Shown here piece by piece: positions 36,927 to 45,184 of a stretch of DNA of 64,000 nt (positions are counted from its first letter, which is position 1; each line of letters begins with the position of its first letter). Origin of the DNA: Cytophagales bacterium (GTDB taxonomy: Bacteria; Bacteroidota; Bacteroidia; Cytophagales; Spirosomataceae); the NCBI GenBank assembly GCA_013298025.1, contig JAAFJE010000003.1, forward strand, positions 62,001 to 126,000. Reading direction: 5' to 3'. The translations under genes and the position numbers were made by a program. Below the pieces are notes generated by a model. It had not been told where the DNA came from. It searched no databases and saw only the letters and a program-made list of their open reading frames with translations.

Positions 36927-37938
36927 CATTTGTATTGAAAATTACCGCCAATTGTTCGGCACTTGGTAGGTTTTGGGCAATTTCCTTGGGTAGCTGCGAG
37001 TAAGTATAAGTGGCTACGCCCATCGGTTTGTTTACAATTTCCAGTGCGTATTCTACCGTAAGCTGGCTTTTGGTTTTGCATAGCAGTATGCCAATGCTGG
37101 GGTTATCTTCGGGGTATTTGACGGTTTTGTCGAGTAAGTGCAAATACCAATTGAGTTGTTGGCTGTATTCGGGTTTAAACTCGTTTACTTTCAGTTCTAT
37201 GGCAATCATTGATTTTAATTTGCGGTGATAAAACAGTAAGTCCACAAAGTACTCTTTATCATCGAGTTCCAAACGAAATTGCTGTCCCATAAAGGCAAAA
37301 TCACTTCCAAACTGCCCGAGCATTTTGGTGATATTCGCCACTAGGGCGTTTTGGAGTTGCCTTTCGGTGTGGTGGTCGGGCAGGTTCAAAAAAGAAAGGT
37401 CATATTCGTCCTTAAACTGTAGGTGATATGCCGCTACCTCCTGAACACTCAGCGTTTTATCAAAGTTGCTTTGAAACTGTTGGTAATTGGCATACAGGTC
37501 AAACCTAATTTTTTCTTCCAGTATGCTTCTGCTCCAAGCCTCTGTCTGAGCTTTTTCTAAATAAAATGTACGTTCGGCTTTGTCTTTTATCTTGCTGAAA
37601 ATCAAAGAGGTATGTCCCCAATGCAATTTCGCCACAAGCTGTGGCGAAATTGCATTGGTTTGCATTTCTTCATACACCAATTTCATTCGGTGCAAGTTTC
37701 TTTCAGAAAAACCCTTTACCCCATTAAACTCCGCTTGCAAGTCTTTGGAGAGTTGTTGGATAACAGAAGTACCCCAGCCTGTTTTTGTTTTTTCGGAGAT
37801 AGTTTTGCCAATATCCAAATACGCCAAAATCATCTCCGAATTTACGGCACTATAGCTGTTGTATTGTGCCTGTAAGATTCTTTGTTTTAAAGAAATCAGT
37901 GTTTGTAAGTAATCCTTATTTTCTATTTCGTTCATCAT
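36919..37938 (-). CDS. DUF1016 (YhcG-type) PDDEXK nuclease-family protein, full length
   Basis: 339 aa with both domains. N-terminal DUF1016_N: SEMILAYLDIGKTISEK, WGTSVIQQLSKDLQ, FSERNLHRMKLVYEE. C-terminal PD-(D/E)XK-like domain: FMGQQFRLELDDKEYFVDLLF, MIAIELKVNEFKPEY, then NPSIGILLCKTK, as in complete members. Its start overlaps the stop of the HsdR fragment (ATGA) and an HsdS relic overlaps its end, so it was part of a type I restriction operon, a known setting for this family. A 19-bp-arm perfect palindrome lies in codons 94-107. Copy 1 at 25449 is its short relative. Confidence 0.88.
   Translation of the reverse strand: MMNEIENKDYLQTLISLKQRILQAQYNSYSAVNSEMILAYLDIGKTISEKTKTGWGTSVIQQLSKDLQAEFNGVKGFSERNLHRMKLVYEEMQTNAISPQLVAKLHWGHTSLIFSKIKDKAERTFYLEKAQTEAWSRSILEEKIRFDLYANYQQFQSNFDKTLSVQEVAAYHLQFKDEYDLSFLNLPDHHTERQLQNALVANITKMLGQFGSDFAFMGQQFRLELDDKEYFVDLLFYHRKLKSMIAIELKVNEFKPEYSQQLNWYLHLLDKTVKYPEDNPSIGILLCKTKSQLTVEYALEIVNKPMGVATYTYSQLPKEIAQNLPSAEQLAVIFNTNDE
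37618..37658. repeat. Perfect 19-bp-arm palindrome inside DUF1016 gene (copy 2)
   Basis: Left arm CCAATGCAATTTCGCCACA, 3-bp spacer, right arm TGTGGCGAAATTGCATTGG; no mismatch. It encodes NAISPQLVAKLHW at the end of the N-terminal domain. Confidence 0.95.
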
Positions 37939-38279
37939 GTTGCCAACACTTCGTTTAATTCGTCAATAATATTGTTCATTGCTGCACCAAAAAGTTGGTA
38001 CATTTTGCCCCGTCCACCTTTTTCGTCAAATGGTGTATAGTCGAGGTCATCCAATGCGATATGGTAGGAATATATCACGTGATTTTTGAGTTCACGCAAC
38101 CAGTCCATTTGTTCGGGCGAAAAGCGGTTGTGATTACCCGTATGTTGTTTAAAAATCCATTTGTTAAAATTCTCCTCAATGGTTTTATCAAAAGCTTTCA
38201 ATTCGTCATCAATGCCACAGGCATGGCGAATTAACGAAATTAAAGCGGTTAATTTATCAATCTTATGGCATTGTTGGAT
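37935..38279 (-). pseudogene. hsdR: HsdR C-terminal fragment (EcoEI R-C-type domain)
   Basis: The open frame from about 38279 reads HKIDKLTALISLIRHACG, then FDKTIEENFNKWIF, FSPEQMDWLRELKNHVI, LDDLDYTPFDEKGG, KMYQLFGAAMNNIIDELNE. This is the C-terminal helical domain of type I restriction motor subunits (usual pattern FTPEQ.WL..I..HI, PF...GG, FG...DELN). The helicase and nuclease parts, about 90% of the gene, are missing, and an in-frame TGA lies just upstream. Its stop overlaps the DUF1016 start. Confidence 0.8.
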
Positions 38280-38380
38280 TCACCGTATTATTAGACTGTC
38301 TATATCAACGCACTTGACAAACGACCATAAATGTTCCGATTTTCATTTTAGTATTTTGATGGGCTATTTTTTATTGCTAC

Positions 38381-38471
38381 GAATGGTTTACATGGACGAC
38401 GTGGCTGATTTTGAAGCACTTACTTTCAATTTAGCACCGAATCTGCCATTTTGCCAAACTGCTGTTAGTGG
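38381..38471 (-). repeat. attC-like imperfect inverted repeat f
   Basis: In gene orientation CACTAACAGCAGTTTGGC with AAAATGGCAGATT, closing arm AATCAGCCACGTCGTCCA and CCATTC. The TAA stop of the 38465 gene is inside the first box, as in repeat e. Confidence 0.6.
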
Positions 38472-39619
38472 CTGTGATTCTCGTTCCAATCAAGTTTTGT
38501 GATTCTATTTCCATTAATAATTAGAACCGATATTTCCCTGTCTAAACCTGTTCCATAGTGGTCTAAATTCATAAGAGTAATATTTCCATATTTGTTTGTA
38601 ATAGGGTCGTGTGTGTATAAGTCATTAAAAAATAACGGATTTACAATTTCTATTTCATTGTCTTTTATTTCAGCAATAAAAGTTAAGTCAGAAAGATGGA
38701 CTACATATAAAACTTTTTCCTTATAGATGAAGGATGAGAAAATTTGAACTCCATAAAAGTCGATTTTTTTCTTAAAAGCATTTGATTTGTCAATATAGCC
38801 AATAGCTTGCCCCTTGAACGTCTTTCCAATTTCATTTGATTGTGCCAAAGTTAGTTTAGTCGGGTCAGGTATGGTTTTTACTTCTGTTGAACCGCTACCG
38901 TGTCCTAAATGAGCTAAAACATTATAGCCATTTGAATTTTTAATAACTGAGTTGGCACAAGTAGACTCAGTAAAGAATGTTTTTGAAGTCGATTTTTCAA
39001 AAAAGTAAACTGTTCCTCCCCATTCTCCAAAACAGTCGCCAAACACTATAAATTTTTCGTCTTCAAATAGTTTCGGATGATTTTTTAATGGAAAATTATT
39101 TTTTGATTTTGTCCATTCATTACCATTCCAAAGAAAAATTGAATTTCCCGAAAGCCCACCTAATTGATTGTCAATAATCCAATGATAATTGAATCGCTTA
39201 GTATTTAACTTGTTCTCTAATTTTGTATTTCGTTCAAAATTGTTAAGATTAAAACAGGCAAATTTTCCATTTTCAAAAAGTGAAACGAGAGAATTCTCAT
39301 AAATAACTGAAAAAGACTTTGGGAAATTTTTTACGTTATTATTTTCTTCTTCTGCATTTTCATATTTGTCTGAGAAATATGGGTTTTTAACAACTATGTG
39401 ATTTGTGTCGAAGTCAATATAGTTGTCGCTTACTGAAACCTTAAACTTCTCTTTGTATGGACTTAAATATAAACTGTCTTTCGTTACAGTAACTTTTTTC
39501 CAAGTATGTTTTTGAAAATAGTCAACAAGTGTTCTTTCAAAATCCAGTTGTTTGTTTTGGGCAAACGTTGATATTGAAAGTCCGAAGCTGGATAATATGT
39601 AGAGTAGTTTGTTTATCAT
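38465..39619 (-). CDS. Exported hypothetical protein
   Basis: 384 aa from ATG 39619; a GTG six bases upstream is less likely. Signal peptide INKLLYILSSFGLSISTFAQ. The mature part is beta-rich with repeated aromatic strands (GNSIFLWNGNEW, FIVFGDCFGEWGGTVYFFE, KVLYVVHLSDLTFIAEI), suggesting a propeller-like fold, but no family is recognised. It is flanked on both sides by attC-like repeats, as a single cassette. Confidence 0.6.
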   Translation of the reverse strand: MINKLLYILSSFGLSISTFAQNKQLDFERTLVDYFQKHTWKKVTVTKDSLYLSPYKEKFKVSVSDNYIDFDTNHIVVKNPYFSDKYENAEEENNNVKNFPKSFSVIYENSLVSLFENGKFACFNLNNFERNTKLENKLNTKRFNYHWIIDNQLGGLSGNSIFLWNGNEWTKSKNNFPLKNHPKLFEDEKFIVFGDCFGEWGGTVYFFEKSTSKTFFTESTCANSVIKNSNGYNVLAHLGHGSGSTEVKTIPDPTKLTLAQSNEIGKTFKGQAIGYIDKSNAFKKKIDFYGVQIFSSFIYKEKVLYVVHLSDLTFIAEIKDNEIEIVNPLFFNDLYTHDPITNKYGNITLMNLDHYGTGLDREISVLIINGNRITKLDWNENHSH

Positions 39620-39620
39620 A

Positions 39621-39818
39621 GCCACTAACGGTCGAGGCTTGCCGCAGGGCTGGTATTTTATAATGTCAGCCCGGCAACTGAAGCCGATTGAAAAACAGAT
39701 GTTGAAGTTAACAACTAAAAGCCAAATAGAATTCGGTCACGCCCGATATTAGCTGATAGTAGTACAACTGATGATTGTTATTCCGTCAGCCAGCCTTGCG
39801 GCAAACCTTTTGTTGGCT
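39621..39818 (-). repeat. attC-like imperfect inverted repeat b
   Basis: In gene orientation AGCCAACAAAAGGTTTGCCG with CAAGGCTGG opens it 20 nt after the 39838 stop; CCAGCCCTGCGGCAAGCC and CCGTTAGTGGC close it. Core arms match 16 of 18 bases, the best of the set. Confidence 0.7.
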
Positions 39819-39837
39819 GCAGTCTTCGTCAATAAGT

Positions 39838-41316
39838 CTAATCTTTATCTATAAACTTCACTTGACTTTTAGCCTTTAAAACCTTAGGGAAATGTGGAAT
39901 TAAATCTTGATTCTTTGAAAGTCGTTTTTCAATGTCATCACGATTCCACCAATGTGTCCAAACGCCTTTTGTTCGTAAGTCTTCTAATTTCTCTGTCAGC
40001 GGTCCAGAAATCTGACTACTCACGGCTAAAAAATATCCAAATGCATTGTGTGTCTCCACTGTATCTCTAATATCTAAAACTTTATTTTTTCCAATAGTTT
40101 TATCGCTTGCTTTACATTGTCCAACTATTTTCACTAAAGAAGTTGGTGGTATATTTTCTGAAATAATTTGAGAATCAAGAATATACCATTCAATTAACAA
40201 ATCTCTTCCCTTGTCACCTTGATTTATTGGTGCTGGCTTTCGAACAAACTTTACGTTTGGTTCTCTTTCCAGTAAGCTTTTTACTAAAGCTTCAAACTCG
40301 TCTGGACAAACAATTTCATTCCATTCAAATAAAGCGACAGGAAACAAAAGTTCTGACTCTTTATTATGCCTGTTTCTCAAATATTCTCGTTCAATTTTGT
40401 ATTCTTCTATGCCACATAGCCTGCCTAATGCAACAATATATGGTTTCATTACGGCTATTACCATATTTTCTAGTGGAATTAAAGTATACTTAAGCTTGGT
40501 TTTACTTTCTATCAAATTTGATAATACCTTTTCAAACTCTCTGATATATTTTTTCTTAATGAAATTGGTTAGTTCACCGTCCAAAATTATGCTTCCATTA
40601 ATTCCTTCAACTGTTTCATATTTACGATTATTGAATTTTAGAATTGATTCAAGGTAATAGGAAAGCTCCTCAGATTTTATAATTGTAACTTCATTGCCAA
40701 TATCATAATAATAACTCCAATTTGGTCTTAGTCGATTCCCTGAATTGAAATTAGAAGAGTGCTTAAATACCTTTTTTATTGTAGCCAATATTTCATTTGA
40801 AACTTCATATTCTCTATAATTTTTTGCATTAATTTTTTTTAGGCATTCCTCACACGGACAACCTGCAAACTTCCAAAAAATCTCTCTCCAAACAGCTACT
40901 AGTGGTATAATTTTAGAAACAACTTCTTTTATCTTTTCCCAATTTGAAACTCCCATTAAAATAGAACCTTGAATAGGCATTATATACCTACCCCAAATTT
41001 CATCGTCTACTACAGGATGGGCAATGTCAAACTGTGAACTTGATATGCCTGAATCCATTGACCTTAAAAAACTGGAAAACATTAAGCTTATAATTACGTG
41101 TACATCAGACCTGTCACCGTGGTAGACAATATCATAAGTTCTTTGTAAGAAATAAAATGAGAAGTCACTAGGACTTTGAATTTTAATAAATAGTGTTATA
41201 CCAGAAGCATAGTCAGTAAATATTTTGAAATTTCCTTCATTTTTAGTTTCTAGGTGTAACGAACAATCGGTACATATTTCTTCAACATATTTTGTCAATT
41301 CTAAAATATCTGACAT
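39838..41316 (-). CDS. Mrr-like restriction-endonuclease-fold protein
   Basis: 492 aa. The last 150 residues have the Mrr_cat/PD-(D/E)XK pattern: DEFEALVKSLLER, then GDKGRDLLIEW (Asp) and KIVGQCKASDK (Q-x-K), followed by FGYFLAVSSQISG. The first 340 residues are not recognised; they contain CPCEECLKK, a possible zinc site. The architecture of a long sensor-like N-terminus with an Mrr-type nuclease end is common in modification-dependent or single-gene defence proteins. This function is inference. Very AT-rich. Confidence 0.65.
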   Translation of the reverse strand: MSDILELTKYVEEICTDCSLHLETKNEGNFKIFTDYASGITLFIKIQSPSDFSFYFLQRTYDIVYHGDRSDVHVIISLMFSSFLRSMDSGISSSQFDIAHPVVDDEIWGRYIMPIQGSILMGVSNWEKIKEVVSKIIPLVAVWREIFWKFAGCPCEECLKKINAKNYREYEVSNEILATIKKVFKHSSNFNSGNRLRPNWSYYYDIGNEVTIIKSEELSYYLESILKFNNRKYETVEGINGSIILDGELTNFIKKKYIREFEKVLSNLIESKTKLKYTLIPLENMVIAVMKPYIVALGRLCGIEEYKIEREYLRNRHNKESELLFPVALFEWNEIVCPDEFEALVKSLLEREPNVKFVRKPAPINQGDKGRDLLIEWYILDSQIISENIPPTSLVKIVGQCKASDKTIGKNKVLDIRDTVETHNAFGYFLAVSSQISGPLTEKLEDLRTKGVWTHWWNRDDIEKRLSKNQDLIPHFPKVLKAKSQVKFIDKD

Positions 41317-41623
41317 TGCTTTAAGTAAACTTTTGTTATTTGATTTTTATAGATTTTTTTGACAGAAAACTGTCTGAATACCCTAGCACTTTTACTATTT
41401 CTCTTACGGTGTCACCAGATTGCAGCCAACGATTATGCAACTGCCACAATCTTATATCAACCGCCACAATAAGCGGCAATGGTGTTTAGGTTGTTTAAAT
41501 ACTAACTAAAATTGATGTTAAAAAACCTTTTCTAACGCTGTAATTTCCTATCCAAAAAAACATTTTTTGCGGTGGCTGTTGAAAGCTTACTACAGTAGTT
41601 CAAGTGTGTTTTATGGGTATGTT
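41317..41623. other. Intergenic region with attC-like right half
   Basis: 307 bp between the Mrr-like gene start and the inverted duplication. It holds site g (41422-41453) and a small GC-rich hairpin next to it; nothing else supported. Confidence 0.55.
41422..41453 (-). repeat. attC-like right half, site g
   Basis: In gene orientation TAAGATTGTGGCAGTTGCAT then AATCGTTGGCTGC, the same string as site h with few changes. It sits upstream of the Mrr-like gene, where the attC of a preceding cassette would be expected. Confidence 0.5.
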
Positions 41624-41761
41624 TCATTGGGGAATGATAGTGCCAATATACACATTACTGCTGTAATTTTCAACTATGGAGGAAGGAGAATTTTCAGGAA
41701 AAACGGAAAAAAATAAATGGTTTAGCCAATTATTAGGCACTCTTGGTAATTTTTCTATCAT
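41624..41761 (-). pseudogene. Truncated copy of the 25011 ORF (45 codons)
   Basis: ATG 41761 starts MIEKLPRVPNNWLNHLFFSV and continues parallel to the first 44 residues of the 25011 product, then hits TGA right where similarity ends (after IIPQ). Confidence 0.8.
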
Positions 41762-41797
41762 GTTTGATGAAATGCAAGAAAAGAATGAAACACAAAA
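41625..41797. repeat. Right copy of ~172-bp inverted duplication
   Basis: Reverse complement of 24976-25147 at about 90% identity. It abuts the T run of the tRNA-Arg terminator, as the left copy abuts the yicC terminator. Confidence 0.92.
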
Positions 41798-41825
41798 AAG
41801 CCCTTAAACTTTCGTCTAAGGGCTT
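41794..41825 (-). terminator. Intrinsic terminator of tRNA-Arg
   Basis: On the minus strand AAGCCCTTA / TTAAGGGCTTTTTT, 2 nt after the encoded CCA. Confidence 0.85.
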
Positions 41826-41826
41826 C

Positions 41827-41903
41827 TGGTGGTCTCGTAGGGATTCGAACCCCAAACCTTCTGATCCGTAGTCAGATGCTCTATCCAATTGAGCTACGAA
41901 ACC
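41827..41903 (-). tRNA. tRNA-Arg (anticodon ACG)
   Basis: Complete cloverleaf. Acceptor GGTTTCG pairs with CGAGACC, followed by A and an encoded CCA. The D-arm has GCTCAATTGGATAGAGC. The anticodon stem TCTGA/TCAGA closes loop CTACGGA with anticodon ACG. The T-arm has GGGGTTCGAATCCC. It is transcribed with the defective copy upstream, 10 bp away. Confidence 0.96.
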
Positions 41904-41913
41904 AATTACTTTT

Positions 41914-41995
41914 CCCCAAACCTTCTGATGCGTTGCGGAAGTCGCACTTCGGGAGTCGCACTCTCAGATGCTCTATCCAATTGAGCTACGAAACC
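41914..41995 (-). pseudogene. Defective tRNA-Arg copy with 34-bp insert in the anticodon loop
   Basis: Identical to the neighbouring tRNA from GGTTTCGTAGCTC to CATCTGA, then the six bases CTACGG are replaced by 34 bases starting GAGTGCGACTCCCGAAG. Identity resumes with ATCAGAAGGTTTGGGG and stops before the T-loop. The insert makes two tandem mini-hairpins, GAGT-GCG-ACTC and GAAGT-GCG-ACTTC. The 3' acceptor half is missing, so no tRNA can form. Confidence 0.92.
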
Positions 41996-42091
41996 GTGTC
42001 CGTGTTTCGGGACTGCAAAATTAGTAAATTATGTAAACTAAACAAAATTTTTACATATATTTTTTCAGAACAATCACTAATGGCTTGATTT

Positions 42092-42131
42092 ATAAGCACA
42101 AAGAATAATAAAAATTTTTCTTTGTGCTTAT
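42092..42131. terminator. Hairpin after ABC-F gene
   Basis: ATAAGCACAAAGAA / TTCTTTGTGCTTAT with an AT-rich loop, 12 bp beyond the stop of the minus-strand ABC-F gene. The T run is weak. Confidence 0.55.
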
Positions 42132-42143
42132 GCAATCGAAAGA

Positions 42144-43763
<1,620 letters not shown>

Positions 43764-43820
43764 TTATGATTAAAAATTCAGATACAATAAATCGTTTTTT
43801 AGTCGAAATAGACAAAAAAG

Positions 43821-43858
43821 AAGTTGAGGCTATACTTTTTCAGTAAAAACCTCAACTA
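43821..43858 (-). terminator. Intrinsic terminator of L,D-transpeptidase gene
   Basis: On the minus strand AGTTGAGG / CCTCAACT with a T-rich tail (TTCTTTTTTG). Confidence 0.7.
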
Positions 43859-43907
43859 GGTACAAAATTACAAAATACGCTGTTGTTTCTGGCAATCGCC
43901 CTGTTTT

Positions 43908-44651
43908 TTATTTATGATTAGTGCCAAACAAATAATCGCCCTTGCTGTTAATTGATACGCTTAATACCTGATGATTGGCTTCAAAGGCTTGATAGCCTTG
44001 TTGTATGTTTTGCCAAAAAGCCTTGAGGCTAGGGTTGGAACTGAGGTCGGATTGATGCTTTTGTAGGTTTTCTTGGGTCATGGCAAAAGGAAACATATAT
44101 ACGGGAATCTGCGTTTGTCCGTTGTTGCGTGCCAACACAGCGTAAAGGTATATTTCTTTGATGAGTTCGTCGGTCATGGGTAAGCAACCAGCCGTAAGAC
44201 AACTGCCATGAATAAAAATATCGCCTCCTAAATTTTTCGCCTTACTTTTGCGTCTATCGGCTTGGTTGGGGTAATTTACCCCTAAAGATAAATGAAAATT
44301 GCTCAAAGGATTGAAGCGGTCGATGTAGTAAAAACCTTCTGGCACTTGCATATCGCCTTGTTGGCGTTTAGGGCCAACTACACCTACGGAGGCACAAATC
44401 GGATATGTTTTCAATAAACGATAAGATGATTCGTTTTGGTTTTTTCCAAAAATCCGCAGTTCTCGCTCTTCTTTTAAAGCAACTAAGATGATATTCAATT
44501 GATTTTCTTGTACTTGATGGGCTTGTAAATTAGTCCTGATAAGCTCTATTTTTTGAGTATAGGCTTCTTGCACACGGTCAAATTTGAGTTGTGTTGCCAA
44601 AAAATTCGTTTGGGCTTGCATGGTCAGTAGTAAAAAAAATAGTGTAAACAT
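43908..44651 (-). CDS. L,D-transpeptidase-family (YkuD) protein
   Basis: 247 aa with a signal peptide (MFTLFFLLLTMQAQ). The YkuD catalytic pattern is visible as IFIHGSCLTAGCLPMTD near residue 150, with the His of FIHG and the catalytic Cys of AGCLPM. The preceding GVNYPNQADRR segment is also typical. Enzymes of this family cross-link peptidoglycan or attach proteins to it through the meso-diaminopimelate residue. It follows a GNAT gene by 33 bp on the same strand, so the two may be co-transcribed. Confidence 0.88.
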   Translation of the reverse strand: MFTLFFLLLTMQAQTNFLATQLKFDRVQEAYTQKIELIRTNLQAHQVQENQLNIILVALKEERELRIFGKNQNESSYRLLKTYPICASVGVVGPKRQQGDMQVPEGFYYIDRFNPLSNFHLSLGVNYPNQADRRKSKAKNLGGDIFIHGSCLTAGCLPMTDELIKEIYLYAVLARNNGQTQIPVYMFPFAMTQENLQKHQSDLSSNPSLKAFWQNIQQGYQAFEANHQVLSVSINSKGDYLFGTNHK

Positions 44652-44684
44652 AAGATGCGTGGAGTTGAAGGTTGATGGTAATAC

Positions 44685-45167
44685 TTATAAGGCTTGGTAC
44701 ATAATATAGGCATTGACAAGCCCCAAGGTTTGGTGCTGATACGCCTCTGGAATTTCGCCAATAATCTGAAAACCAACCTTTTGCCAAAGTCGAACGGCCT
44801 GCTCGTTGGTTTTTACAACAATATTAAACTGCATGGCTTTGTATCCTTTTTTTCGGGCTTCTTCCAGCGAATAGTTGCCCATGGCCATGCCTACGCCCTT
44901 GCCTCTTGCCTCTGGGGCTGTCATATAAGAAGCATTGGCAATATGTGAACCCAAATCGGGCTGATTATCTTTGAATAAAAATGTGCCTACAATTTGCCCT
45001 TCGTCTTCGGCTACGTAGGTATATTTATCAGCCCCAAACCAGTAGGCTAACATTTTTTCTTTGGGTGTTTGCGGATGAAACACATAAGTATCTCCGCTTG
45101 CAATCACTTGTTGAATGATAGACCAAACCGCTTCTTGGTCTGAACTTTCGGCTGGACGAATACGCAT
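44685..45167 (-). CDS. GNAT-family N-acetyltransferase
   Basis: 160 aa. The fold's AcCoA-binding segment is ASYMTAPEARGKGVGMAMG near residue 88 (R-G-x-G-x-G/A). MRIRPAESSDQEAV at the N-terminus and RLWQKVGFQIIGEIPEAY at the C-terminus complete the GNAT pattern. Substrate unknown. It lies 17 bp after the DUF5686 gene and 33 bp before the L,D-transpeptidase gene, all on the minus strand. Confidence 0.9.
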   Translation of the reverse strand: MRIRPAESSDQEAVWSIIQQVIASGDTYVFHPQTPKEKMLAYWFGADKYTYVAEDEGQIVGTFLFKDNQPDLGSHIANASYMTAPEARGKGVGMAMGNYSLEEARKKGYKAMQFNIVVKTNEQAVRLWQKVGFQIIGEIPEAYQHQTLGLVNAYIMYQAL

Positions 45168-45184
45168 CTTAATATGACTGTTTT

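Noticed and set aside
24976-41797. Composite transposon bounded by the inverted duplications
   Set aside because: The duplicated units encode no transposase, lack IS-type ends, and no target duplication was seen outside them.
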